Of a DNA stretch of 60,678 bases, positions 15,732 through 24,612 are shown piece by piece; the first letter of the stretch is position 1, and each line of letters opens with the position of its first letter. The DNA is from CAZQVA01 sp964596685. GTDB taxonomy: Bacteria; Chlamydiota; Chlamydiia; Chlamydiales; VFKH01. Both the position numbers and the translations under genes were made by a program. The stretch spans positions 1 to 60,678 of the forward strand of contig CAZQVA010000012.1 of the NCBI GenBank assembly GCA_964596685.1. The letters are read 5' to 3'. The notes under the pieces were generated by a model, which was not told the DNA's origin, made no database searches, and saw nothing but the letters and a program-made list of their open reading frames with translations.

Positions 15732-16974
15732 TAGAGTAGATGCTGGAGCGCAACTTGCCCCTTTATTAAAACACTACCAGGATGACAGCAATGTGGTTGT
15801 CGTCGGTCTTGCGCGCGGAGGCGTCGTAGTGGCCAAAGAGGTAGCTAGGCGTTTGAATGTTCCATTGGGTGTGGTTGCTCCGAGAAAAGTAGGGGCACCA
15901 GGGCAGCTTGAATTGGCGATTGGCGCCATTATGGAAAGTGGCGAGTCGGTATGGCATCAAGATTTAATTGCACATTTAGGCGTGACGAAAAGCTATATTG
16001 ACGAAGCCATGGCCGCTCAAAAACGTATTGCAAGTGAGCGCAACGCTCTTTTTCATGCTGCAAAACCAGCAGTGTATAAAGGGCGTACAGTACTACTAGT
16101 TGATGATGGAATTGCAACTGGGGCAACGATGTTAGTGGTTGCTAAAGCTATGAAAAACGCACAAGCTAAGCGAGTTGTGATTGTAGCGCCCGTTGTCTCT
16201 CCACGTGCAATAGCTTTATTACAACCCTATGCAGATGAGATCATTTCTATAGGTGATTTTGGCCATTATTCGAGCATTTCGGTGTTTTATCAAAATTTTG
16301 CCCAGGTGAGCGATGAAGAGGTATGCGCACTCTTGGAGCTAACGGGAAGTAGAGAAGTGCAGTGCACGCGCTATGGTCTCAAAGGCACCTTAACGATCCC
16401 TGTAGGAGCTCAAGGAATTGTGGTTTTCGCGCATGGCAGCGGAAGCGGCCGTCATAGCCCTCGCAATCAATATGTCGCCTTATTTCTTAATCAGCATCGC
16501 CTGGCGACTTTCCTCGTCGACCTCCTTACACAAGAGGAAGAGGAGGTTGATAATATAACGCGTGCTTTGCGTTTTGATATTCCTATGCTTGCAGAACGTC
16601 TTATCGCTATAAGGGAGTGGCTTAAAAATGACCCTATAGCACATTCATTTGCTGTAGGATATTTTGGGGCGAGTACAGGTGCGGCTGCCGCTTTGATTGC
16701 TGCTGCCAAAGATCCAGTAAAAGCAGTGGTAAGCCGTGGTGGGCGTCCTGACTTGGCTGCCGAGTTCTTAGAAAAAGTGACGGCGCCGACGCTTCTGCTC
16801 GTTGGTTCTCAAGATACACAAGTCATCGAGCTCAATGAGGCCGCTTACCAGATGCTATCGTGTGAAAAACAGATGGAACTCATACCGGGAGCAACCCATC
16901 TTTTCGAAGAACCAGGCACCCTTGAAAAGGTGGCGCAACGCTCTGCTGATTGGTTTCTTAAATATTTAACATGA
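15703..16974 (+). CDS. Phosphoribosyltransferase-alpha/beta hydrolase fusion
   Basis: A 423-residue two-domain protein. Residues 1-205 are a type I phosphoribosyltransferase domain with the PRPP loop VLLVDDGIATGATM. Residues 220-420 are a dienelactone hydrolase-like alpha/beta hydrolase: VVFAHGSGSGRHSPRN as the oxyanion region, nucleophile elbow GASTG, a later Asp in VGSQDTQV and His in GATHLF, so the triad looks complete. This fusion occurs in scattered bacteria; its substrate is not known to me. The ATG at 15703 is preferred over an upstream in-frame TTG because of a GGAG about nine bases before it. The overlap with upp suggests a linked role in base or nucleotide metabolism. Confidence 0.88.
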   Translation: MELQPQIFRDRVDAGAQLAPLLKHYQDDSNVVVVGLARGGVVVAKEVARRLNVPLGVVAPRKVGAPGQLELAIGAIMESGESVWHQDLIAHLGVTKSYIDEAMAAQKRIASERNALFHAAKPAVYKGRTVLLVDDGIATGATMLVVAKAMKNAQAKRVVIVAPVVSPRAIALLQPYADEIISIGDFGHYSSISVFYQNFAQVSDEEVCALLELTGSREVQCTRYGLKGTLTIPVGAQGIVVFAHGSGSGRHSPRNQYVALFLNQHRLATFLVDLLTQEEEEVDNITRALRFDIPMLAERLIAIREWLKNDPIAHSFAVGYFGASTGAAAALIAAAKDPVKAVVSRGGRPDLAAEFLEKVTAPTLLLVGSQDTQVIELNEAAYQMLSCEKQMELIPGATHLFEEPGTLEKVAQRSADWFLKYLT

Positions 16975-17093
16975 ATTTGGCTTTAAATTACTCTGGGATA
17001 TCTCTATGATTTACAGTAGAACTCATGTTAATTAAAGTTTGATGTTTTTAAGTTGATTCGGCAAACTAGCGCAAAAGCGAGGGAGGATAGGAT

Positions 17094-20000
17094 ATGGTTG
17101 GCTCAGCTACTGGTGGTATGAATCATGGTGTAGAAGCTAATGCTCCATCACCTCTTCCTAATGCTACTCAGACAAACATCATTGATATAGCAAAAAAATC
17201 ACTGAAGGCTGCTCCATCCAGCACTTCAAGTAAACTAGTCAGTGCAGCGCGCGTCAGTACCCCTTCCTTTAGCTCTAAAGATGTAGCAATTGGCTCCGAT
17301 AATGCTCCCATAGTACATCTCCCTCACCTACTTGGAGCTATTGATCTTACTCGCCTTAGCGATGCACTAAAATCCCCTTCTGGTTCTCGATTCAAGATAG
17401 ATGGCCATACCTTTAGTATCAAAGATATCCAACAAGCGGTAAAAGAGCGTCTAGCTGTATGTAATGAGAATGAGGATGAAGCAACGTCATTAAACGTCGC
17501 GCTCAAAACGCTTGAAGATAAATTGAAACCGACTATTGCAGAGAAAGTGTCTGACTGTGCCAAGGGGCTCTTTGTAGCATTTGCTAAGCAAGCAGGTATG
17601 AAAGCGGCGGCTGCTGCGGTAAAGACAAAACATGCAGGACAGGCGTTTAGTACGGGAGTACTCCGCTTAGGCGGCCTTTTGCGCATGAATGACTTTAACG
17701 GAAATCAAGCTAAATTACGCAAGATACTTAGCAGTAAAGCTCAAGCAGATGGTAAATTTGCAGAGGAGTTAAAGACGTCCTGCGGCGACCCTACACCAGA
17801 AATGCATGCTTCAGCCAAAGCTCTTGCGAGTTTTATAGACAAGAGAACTGCATCCGGACTTGGTCAGTCTACAAATTTTATTAAGCGTTTTGAAGCCCTT
17901 GGAAAAGGGTGGAAGGGAGGAACGAGTGCTGCTTCCAACCAATTGCTCAAGATAGCGCTTAAAAAGGGGAAATTTAAGGATGCAAAAGCAATTATCCAGT
18001 ATGGGCTGTTTCGCTCTCTTTCAAAAGACACTTTATTTAAGCTATGTGGACCCAAATCACCTTTTACTCTTGAGCAAAAGAAAGAGTTATTGACCGAGGT
18101 ATATAAGAAAGCAGGGGGCATTGGGGACGTAGATCTTAAAATTAAAGCCTACCAAGAATTGCAAGCACTTCCAGGTGATGTTACAGACACTATTGAAAAA
18201 GATCCAGTGATTCAGGCTTTTCAGGGGAAGGTGCCCACTTTTGAGGATAAAGCTCTCTATTCACAAATCGTGCATGCAGCTTGTAGATCGGGCTCGGCTG
18301 AAGTATTAAAGGCATTAGCGCCTACGAACCCTAAAGATCCGGCACAGCTTAAAGCATTTAATGAGGCGCTAAAGCAGCAAGATGTTTCTAAACGCCCTGT
18401 GCTTTCTTATATCTCAGCAAGTACTGCACGGGCGCTTGATGAGCATATGGGTTTGCTTCCTGGGGCTAGAGGTTCGGTGACGAATGCGTGGAAGTTTCAT
18501 CAAGAAGCAATGAAAAAGGCATCTAAGACTGCATATACTACTGGAATGGTTTTGGGTAAAACACTGGGGGTCATTGGGGCGGTTGTAGTGGCAGCTGGCT
18601 CTCATGGAGCTGCGCATGGTGCTGTTCATCAAAGTTTAATCGCAAGCCTAGAGGGAAAGATCGAGGGAGCTACTCTACAAAACGTTCCGGTTTTTTTAGG
18701 CATTGCAGCAGGGGCTGGGTTCGTCAAAGCGATCAATCGCTTATATCGCATGTCCAGTGCAAAACGTAAGTATCAGAGTCCTGATATTTCTTTTGCTTCA
18801 GCTAATGTAGATTTAACAAAATTAAAAGAACCTAAAACTAGTTGGCAAGAGAAAGTCTCTATCCTAAAGTCAGTTCAACCAAATAGTGAAGGAAAATATC
18901 CAGATGAGTTTGGGAAGTTTATAAAAAAGGCTTTAGAGCAGGATTCGACAGCTTCATCTGGAGAAAAAATTACGCTGACAAAAATCCTGATGAAGGCGGC
19001 TAGCCAAGAGCATGCTTTAATAAAATCTGTGCCATTGGATGTGGCATTATTACCTAACAAGGCACGAGAAAGAGTCTTAAAAACACTAAAAGCCTTCCCT
19101 AATAATGAATTGGATCTTCGAAATTCAGCTCTTTCAAGCCTTGAGAAGATTGGCATTGAAGAAAAAATTGCGCATGCGATTAAAAATAACGATAACCCCT
19201 CTTTAAAAGCATTACTTCCGAAATTGTTGGAAAAAAACCTGGACAAGACTGCCCATAAATGGGTATCTCGTGCTATTGCTAACTTGGATAAAAATGGAAA
19301 TATCGACAGCGAGGCCGCTAAAGATTTTTTGAAAAAGGTTTTAACCAGATCACAGGATGGTGGTTTAGTTGCTGCTGCTGCTGAGCAGTGTTTGCAACTG
19401 GGAGCTCATGAGGTGCTTCATGAATGGTTAAAGTTATCAAATCAATCGCCAGAATCAAATGCTAGGGCAAAGGCTGCTTTTGTTTTGCAGAATCCCTCTT
19501 TCAAGTGGGATGCAACAAAACTAGGGATGGATGAAAAGAATTACAAAGATAAATCGATCGGGCAGCAGAAAATTGCCTATCTAGAGGGATTAAGGTTAGA
19601 GAAAGAGGACTTTGGTGCTTCTGATGCGAGAACGGGGCAGATGTTGATCCATGCTGCAATTGCGAGTGATGATGCAGAGTTGTTGCGTTGGACAAACAAT
19701 AAAATGCTAGAGCATTTCCCTGAAGGACTTACACCAGTATTGCGCACGCTGAAATCAGTATCTGGCCTGGTACCTGCACTCTATCAGCGTTTTCAAAATG
19801 CACGTGGGCAGCTGCAACCGGTAACAGATTTCTTGAGTATGCCAGATCGCAATGGAAAAAAAGCGATCGAGTCCATGTCAATCACCTTAGCGATGAAGAT
19901 GGACGCACTCTATGGGATAGCACCTAGTAGCCCAACTAGCTTTACGCAGAATGCACTCCGGGCAAGTAAGGAATTTAGAAAGGTTCTGGCTATCGATGGA

Positions 20001-20654
20001 GCGGTTGTCGTTCCTGTTAAAGTTCTTTTAAATTTGGCAGTCGATGAGAAGGCAGAAAATAAGGTTGTCGATACAGTGATGGAAGTGGCACATAAGCAAG
20101 GCTCAAAGATAGCCGGTTATGCTGCCGGCGTCGGCCTACAGACCACTCTTGGTATTGGAATTTTAATTGGAGGGTGTTTAATGGCCCATACAATTGGGAT
20201 CCCTATCGATCAGCTCATTGATTATGGAATGGAACAGGCGTTTTATGGTCAAACAAGACATGCCCCTACATCACAGCAGTTGCAAGCTAGAGAGAAATGG
20301 GCGGAGTTAGAGCAATCCGTAAGGAAAGAGATTTTTGATAAGACCAAAAAGAGTTTTACTCCAAAGCTTCAAGCCCTTGCTAAGGAACGATTAAAGAAGT
20401 CTGCTTCAGCAGAACAAGTACAAAAGACAAACGACGAAACAACAAATCTTTTTAAGGGAATTAATGATGCTACAGACCTCAACGGCTACTTGAGAGCAGT
20501 TGATCTCGCTTTTAAAGAACTCAAGATTCCTCGAAAAGAGCGTATGGAGTTGATGCGCCAGGTCGGGGTCGACTATGAACTCGCTGGAAAAGATAAGTTC
20601 AATGAGACACCAAAAGTTGAATCAGTCACTCGCAAATCGATAGATGGTGGTTAA
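17094..20654 (+). CDS. Large helical protein, lineage-specific, possible effector
   Basis: An 1186-residue protein with no domain I recognise. The first 70 residues are rich in Ser, Thr, Ala, Pro and Asn, like many type III secretion signals. Most of the rest is predicted helical, with alpha-solenoid-like stretches (about 560-900). Three Gly/Ala-rich hydrophobic segments lie near residues 482-505, 530-548 and 1004-1036, so membrane insertion is possible. There is no Sec signal. A GGGAGG-type ribosome site precedes the ATG. It stands alone, followed by a long inverted repeat. An effector or inclusion-membrane role is a guess from composition. Confidence 0.8.
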   Translation: MVGSATGGMNHGVEANAPSPLPNATQTNIIDIAKKSLKAAPSSTSSKLVSAARVSTPSFSSKDVAIGSDNAPIVHLPHLLGAIDLTRLSDALKSPSGSRFKIDGHTFSIKDIQQAVKERLAVCNENEDEATSLNVALKTLEDKLKPTIAEKVSDCAKGLFVAFAKQAGMKAAAAAVKTKHAGQAFSTGVLRLGGLLRMNDFNGNQAKLRKILSSKAQADGKFAEELKTSCGDPTPEMHASAKALASFIDKRTASGLGQSTNFIKRFEALGKGWKGGTSAASNQLLKIALKKGKFKDAKAIIQYGLFRSLSKDTLFKLCGPKSPFTLEQKKELLTEVYKKAGGIGDVDLKIKAYQELQALPGDVTDTIEKDPVIQAFQGKVPTFEDKALYSQIVHAACRSGSAEVLKALAPTNPKDPAQLKAFNEALKQQDVSKRPVLSYISASTARALDEHMGLLPGARGSVTNAWKFHQEAMKKASKTAYTTGMVLGKTLGVIGAVVVAAGSHGAAHGAVHQSLIASLEGKIEGATLQNVPVFLGIAAGAGFVKAINRLYRMSSAKRKYQSPDISFASANVDLTKLKEPKTSWQEKVSILKSVQPNSEGKYPDEFGKFIKKALEQDSTASSGEKITLTKILMKAASQEHALIKSVPLDVALLPNKARERVLKTLKAFPNNELDLRNSALSSLEKIGIEEKIAHAIKNNDNPSLKALLPKLLEKNLDKTAHKWVSRAIANLDKNGNIDSEAAKDFLKKVLTRSQDGGLVAAAAEQCLQLGAHEVLHEWLKLSNQSPESNARAKAAFVLQNPSFKWDATKLGMDEKNYKDKSIGQQKIAYLEGLRLEKEDFGASDARTGQMLIHAAIASDDAELLRWTNNKMLEHFPEGLTPVLRTLKSVSGLVPALYQRFQNARGQLQPVTDFLSMPDRNGKKAIESMSITLAMKMDALYGIAPSSPTSFTQNALRASKEFRKVLAIDGAVVVPVKVLLNLAVDEKAENKVVDTVMEVAHKQGSKIAGYAAGVGLQTTLGIGILIGGCLMAHTIGIPIDQLIDYGMEQAFYGQTRHAPTSQQLQAREKWAELEQSVRKEIFDKTKKSFTPKLQALAKERLKKSASAEQVQKTNDETTNLFKGINDATDLNGYLRAVDLAFKELKIPRKERMELMRQVGVDYELAGKDKFNETPKVESVTRKSIDGG

Positions 20655-20665
20655 GACGGGAAGTG

Positions 20666-20850
20666 CTTTTGCTTTACAAACGTGATTTTGCCTTTAAATC
20701 GTTCTTTGGTGTGTGTAAACATACGTTAGTGTTTTAAAGATCATATCGAAAAGAATGGCCAGAGCCGTTTTTAAGATATGAGCTTTAAAAGATGGTCGTG
20801 TTGGCATACACCAAAGAACGATTTAAAGCCGAAATCACCTTTGCAAAAGA
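20666..20850. repeat. Long inverted-repeat element, about 185 bp
   Basis: The outer arms contain CTTTAAATCGTTCTTTGGTG at 20691-20710 and its complement at 20811-20829, continued outward by GTGATTT/AAATCAC and by CTTTTGC/TTGCAAAAG. An inner arm pair, TTTTAAAGATCATAT and ATATGAGCTTTAAAA, extends the pairing towards the centre. The whole intergenic region could fold into one long hairpin. No reading frame of note is inside. It looks like a non-autonomous element; as RNA it would also terminate the upstream transcript. Confidence 0.7.
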
Positions 20851-20886
20851 GGTTATTGCTTGAAAAGACCTTCTGAGGGGAGTATA

Positions 20887-20955
20887 ATGGCTTTCTATGA
20901 CATCCTTATCAATAGCATTGCGAGAAAGAAGCTTTCCCCCTTTGGGTTTATGTAG
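20887..20955 (+). other. Possible 22-codon leader ORF
   Basis: An ATG at 20887 sits at a good distance from the GGGGAG at 20877-20882 and opens a 22-codon frame (MAFYDILINSIARKKL, then a few more) that ends inside the start of the next gene. The next gene's own ATG at 20897 is poorly spaced from the same ribosome site. It may be a translated leader or simply chance. Confidence 0.25.
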
Positions 20956-21514
20956 CGTTCATGGAAACGAGCAGAGGCCTTTGCCTGTTTTTATTGAAGA
21001 TCAACAGATCCTCATGGTAATGAGTCCTGGGATTACTCGGGTTTATCAAAGAGGCTTGGAGGTGCGTATCAACGCATGTGGCCAAGCGATCATCCAGCAG
21101 CAATCGCGACATGGCAGTGGAGCTGCTGTTTTGGCGATGCTCTTAAAGGATCAGAGGCAAATGCCTCCAGATCTTCGGGATTTGAAAGTTTGTGGCTTGT
21201 CCACGCAGCAAACACTTCTTGAGACTTTGGAAAGAAAGGGACTCAACAGACGTGAGATCAGTCAGTCTACCTTGGGGTATGATCATGCAAAGAAATTGGG
21301 TCGATTGGACGTGTTGATCAAAAAGCATGGATCTGCTATCTGTCAAGTGCGCACGCGGAGCGTTGGAGAACACTATATTTTGGTTGATAGTGTGGATGAG
21401 CAGGCTACGATTCGCGATCCTTATCACGGTTGGCAAATTCGGGTCTCGAGGGGATACCTTGCTGCAATGTTAGCTCAAGACGTGTTGCAAATACGAGCTA
21501 AGAGTCTGATATGA
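20897..21514 (+). CDS. C39-like papain-fold protein lacking the catalytic cysteine
   Basis: A 205-residue protein whose core resembles peptidase C39. The segment QQSRHGSGAAVLAMLL (about 68-83) matches the C39 active-site pattern Q-x4-C-G-x-A-A, but the cysteine position is His72. The later EHYILVDSV (His159) and IRDPYHGW (Asp174) match the catalytic His and Asp regions. There is no signal peptide, membrane helix or ABC transporter domain. It overlaps the next gene by 4 bp. The likely reading is a catalytically dead binding domain, or an enzyme with another mechanism. The fold call is by motif only. Confidence 0.6.
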   Translation: MTSLSIALRERSFPPLGLCSVHGNEQRPLPVFIEDQQILMVMSPGITRVYQRGLEVRINACGQAIIQQQSRHGSGAAVLAMLLKDQRQMPPDLRDLKVCGLSTQQTLLETLERKGLNRREISQSTLGYDHAKKLGRLDVLIKKHGSAICQVRTRSVGEHYILVDSVDEQATIRDPYHGWQIRVSRGYLAAMLAQDVLQIRAKSLI

Positions 21515-22602
21515 AATATTTTGGGCGCTGGATTTTTCTAGTTTTTTCCCTTGTTACATTGGCCTATGTTGCTTTTGATGAGATAGAGCGTGGTTTTTTT
21601 GATTTCCGGCAAGTCGCTGCAGAACGCAAAGGAACGCGCTTTTTGATTCTTTGGAATAAAGGGCTGGGTGAGGAAGAATTTGTCTCGCGCTGTGGGGCTG
21701 CATGTCAAAAGTTGGGCGTGGAGTGTTATGTCTGCTCCTTTCATCTCAATTGGCTTGAAAAACTCTGTCTAAAAGACCCTTTGCAAAAAGTGTTGAATAC
21801 ACTCAAACCTGATTTTACACTCACGCTTCAACATCGACACATACATGCGCCTGGCTTCATAAACTATATTGCACTGACCCATGGAGTTGGGCAGTATGTT
21901 GAGGAAGATGGCACGCCCAAAAACCCAGAAGACTTGGGTGATTTTGCGGGGTATGCCCTATCCTTCGCCGATCATCAGCGCTTGCAAAGAGCGCTCCAGA
22001 AGGAGCCTTTTCTGGCCATTTCCTGGTACCCTACGTGCGAGGACTGTTTTTTTAAAATACCAACGCCTAAAAAACTATTTTACTGCGGACATAACTGGGA
22101 TGCTAAACGCGGGGGAGCAGATTACCATAAGTTGTTTGTTCAACTAGATAAAACGGGATATCTCGCTGTCTTTGGCCCCGTCAATAAATGGAAACATACA
22201 CCCGCATCTCTTAAAGGGCTTTTACCCTTTGATGGAAAAAGTCTTGTTCATGCAATCCAAGAGTGTGGGATTGTTCTTATTTTGCATTCAGACGAACATA
22301 TTGCAGGAAATGCGCCCACAGCGCGAATTTTTGAAGCTGCCTCTGCTGGCAGTGTCATTATTTCAGATCGTCACCCATTTGTTGAGGAGCATTTTGGTGA
22401 TTGCGTTCTCTTCATTAATCAAAATAGCTCGCCTGCGGAACTTTTTCAAGAGATCGACAAACATGTTCAATGGATCCTAAGCCATCCACAGGAGGCGCAG
22501 CAAATGGCTGTGCGCGCTTGGGAGAAATATCGCCCGTTTGCTTTGCAAGAGCAAATCACGTCTCTGCTAAACATGCATAGACAACTCACATCAAATAGTT
22601 GA
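21511..22602 (+). CDS. CgeB-like glycosyltransferase, membrane-anchored
   Basis: A 363-residue protein with one N-terminal signal anchor (about 7-24) followed by a domain resembling the CgeB/GT1_2 glycosyltransferases. The tell-tale part is C-terminal: LILHSDEHIAGNAPTARIFE, then AASAGSVIISD and FGDCVLFI, the usual nucleotide-sugar site order E-x-x-A-x-G. FYCGHNWD marks the start of the second Rossmann-like half. Its start overlaps the stop of the C39-like gene (ATGA), so they form an operon. The acceptor and sugar are unknown. Confidence 0.75.
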   Translation: MKYFGRWIFLVFSLVTLAYVAFDEIERGFFDFRQVAAERKGTRFLILWNKGLGEEEFVSRCGAACQKLGVECYVCSFHLNWLEKLCLKDPLQKVLNTLKPDFTLTLQHRHIHAPGFINYIALTHGVGQYVEEDGTPKNPEDLGDFAGYALSFADHQRLQRALQKEPFLAISWYPTCEDCFFKIPTPKKLFYCGHNWDAKRGGADYHKLFVQLDKTGYLAVFGPVNKWKHTPASLKGLLPFDGKSLVHAIQECGIVLILHSDEHIAGNAPTARIFEAASAGSVIISDRHPFVEEHFGDCVLFINQNSSPAELFQEIDKHVQWILSHPQEAQQMAVRAWEKYRPFALQEQITSLLNMHRQLTSNS

Positions 22603-22674
22603 TTAAATTTTAATTTCAAAGAAAGAGGTGGAAGTCTATAGAGCCTTTTGCCAAACTATTTGGAGTAACGTGAG

Positions 22675-24432
22675 GTGGGTATGGTTCTTCCGGCAAGTGC
22701 AACAAGTGTGGTCGTTGATGTCTATGCAAGGATGCCGCAAGGCCTTTTAATTGCTCCTGAACTACCTCCTCTTTCAAGACCATCACAGGAATCTGATCTC
22801 GATTCTATTCGTGAAAACACTCTCGAACCAGAATTTTCCGCGGATTATGTCGCCTTTATCAATGCCATATTAGAAGAAGTGCGCGGCGTGATTGAAGGTG
22901 TCATGGATGTAGTGGATGGTATTTTTCAACACGAGCCACAAGCCGATCCATGGCAACACACTGATTTTTCCCTCTCTGTTAAAACTCTTCAGCAGCAGGT
23001 GGAGCAAGTGCGCGGGTATTGTAAAGAGGTGAAAGCTCTTCTCGATGAGTCAGAAGAAGAAAGTGCCTGCTTTAATCATCAACGTCGCGCTTATACAAAT
23101 TTAGCAGCTGAATGGCTTGCAAGTGTTATTGGGCTTGGTTTAGATAGTGTGTCGAGCTTTTCGTCTCTCCTAGCGCCGGCAGAACAAACGCGCGCATCAA
23201 ATATTAGTTATGGTTTTTTTCTCGCTTCGACAGCATTTTCTGTGTTGAAAGGATATGTATGGAAGAAGTGGCTCACCTACCAAAAGACAGCTGAACGTTT
23301 GAAGCATTGTCTTTTTGAAGGTTCAAGAACCTTATCTCATGGAAAGCGATACATCAGACTTTTAGCAGCATTAGAATCGGGGAGAAAAGAGGGAGGTATT
23401 TCTTCTCCGTATGCTTTACAACATATTGTCCATGGTGTGCGATCGCGCTGTCAGCAACCTGTTCAAGATCAAACGCTACGCTCTATCACTGAAAGTGCAA
23501 GCGAGCAAGTCGTCAGCACGGAGAGCGGAGAGCCTCCTGTTGAAATGCGTGTAACAAAGCGTAGAAGTCTTATAGCTAATTTAAGGCATAGACATCCGCA
23601 TGTAAGCCGATACACGACTGTCAAGCCAGAAATCGCCCGCTCATATATTTCTTATCTCAACGCCAGAATTACACAAATTAAAAGCACGGTCGAAGGGATG
23701 ATGAAGACAGTTGATCAATGCTTTGATGAGACTGAGGCCTGGAGAGAAACGAGTTTTGGGGTGACATTAAGAGCTTTGCGCACTCAAGTGGTGGCCGTTG
23801 AAGGGCTGTATCAACGCGTGCAGAGCTTGCTCGATCGCGATCGCAAAGATAATAATCTACTATGTTGCAACAAGCGCCGCGTTTATGCCTACTTCAATTT
23901 AGCTGCGGAGTGGAGTGTCAGTGGGCTTGCATTGACTTTGGATGCGTTAGGAAGTTATACCGATCTTTTCGACGCGGCTACCAATGCGAAATTACAGCGC
24001 ATTGCTTATATTTTGCAAGTTTCAGCTCGCGTTGTCTCTATTGCTAAAGCAGTTGTATGGAAGCGCTGGATGGAGCATTTACAGCTTATTGAAGAATTGG
24101 TTGAATTCTTAAAACAAAGTGAAGACGTTCTTAAGCACGCTAATCGTTATATTCAGCTCCTTACAGCCTTGGAACAGATGCGAATGTCTACACACGCTTC
24201 GACAGATGATGTCTTTCTTGATGCGGTATTGAAAACGGCAAAGAAGGCCCGCGCAGAGCGTATCTCCTCCTTTATCGTCAGACAGCGCAGTACCAGCACT
24301 TCTGAAGGAGAGCGCTCGCATTCATCATCTTCTATAACTGCATCTGAAGTAGATGATCAGGCAAAATATCGCCTAAGAGCCCCACAAGGGCTAGCGGTTT
24401 TTTCAAGTGGGCAGCCATGGGCAGTTTGCTAA
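22675..24432 (+). CDS. Protein with two tandem copies of a novel helical domain
   Basis: A 585-residue protein built from an internal duplication. Copy 1 spans about residues 57-241 and copy 2 about 320-506. Matching landmarks in both are NLAAEW, a hydrophobic segment, then VWKKW versus VWKRW, and KRYIRLLAALE versus NRYIQLLTALE. Each copy carries two moderately hydrophobic helices that might insert in a membrane. The linker and C-terminal tail are rich in Arg, Ser and Thr. No Sec signal and no known domain. The start is either a GTG at 22675, with GGAG nine bases before it, or the ATG two codons later. Possible secreted effector; function unknown. Confidence 0.78.
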   Translation: MGMVLPASATSVVVDVYARMPQGLLIAPELPPLSRPSQESDLDSIRENTLEPEFSADYVAFINAILEEVRGVIEGVMDVVDGIFQHEPQADPWQHTDFSLSVKTLQQQVEQVRGYCKEVKALLDESEEESACFNHQRRAYTNLAAEWLASVIGLGLDSVSSFSSLLAPAEQTRASNISYGFFLASTAFSVLKGYVWKKWLTYQKTAERLKHCLFEGSRTLSHGKRYIRLLAALESGRKEGGISSPYALQHIVHGVRSRCQQPVQDQTLRSITESASEQVVSTESGEPPVEMRVTKRRSLIANLRHRHPHVSRYTTVKPEIARSYISYLNARITQIKSTVEGMMKTVDQCFDETEAWRETSFGVTLRALRTQVVAVEGLYQRVQSLLDRDRKDNNLLCCNKRRVYAYFNLAAEWSVSGLALTLDALGSYTDLFDAATNAKLQRIAYILQVSARVVSIAKAVVWKRWMEHLQLIEELVEFLKQSEDVLKHANRYIQLLTALEQMRMSTHASTDDVFLDAVLKTAKKARAERISSFIVRQRSTSTSEGERSHSSSSITASEVDDQAKYRLRAPQGLAVFSSGQPWAVC

Positions 24433-24451
24433 TGAAAAAGAAGCCCTTCAC

Positions 24452-24475
24452 TCGGACTTTAGGCAAAATTTGTAA
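24452..24475. repeat. Diverged TTTAGACAAAATCTA repeat end
   Basis: TCGGACTTTAGGCAAAATTT matches, with a few changes, the terminal sequence of the 162-bp element at 51791-51952. No second arm is seen nearby, so it is a solo or decayed end. Confidence 0.4.
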
Positions 24476-24514
24476 AAATACCAGACTCGTGTTAGATTAA
24501 ACTTTTTTCGAAAT

Positions 24515-24545
24515 TATACCCATTCCACCTGGAGAATTGGGTATA
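24515..24545. repeat. 31-bp palindromic repeat
   Basis: TATACCCATTC and GAATTGGGTATA flank a short centre (CACCTGGA). It is a copy of the terminal repeat of the 165-bp element at 36163-36327, and a sister of the copy at 31488. It lies in the leader region of the penicillin-binding protein gene, 67 bp before its start. Confidence 0.6.
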
Positions 24546-24612
24546 TCTTTGATGGTGACGACAAAGATAATTTTGGAAGAAGTCTATTGCGTTTATAAAG
24601 GGCGAAGAAGCA

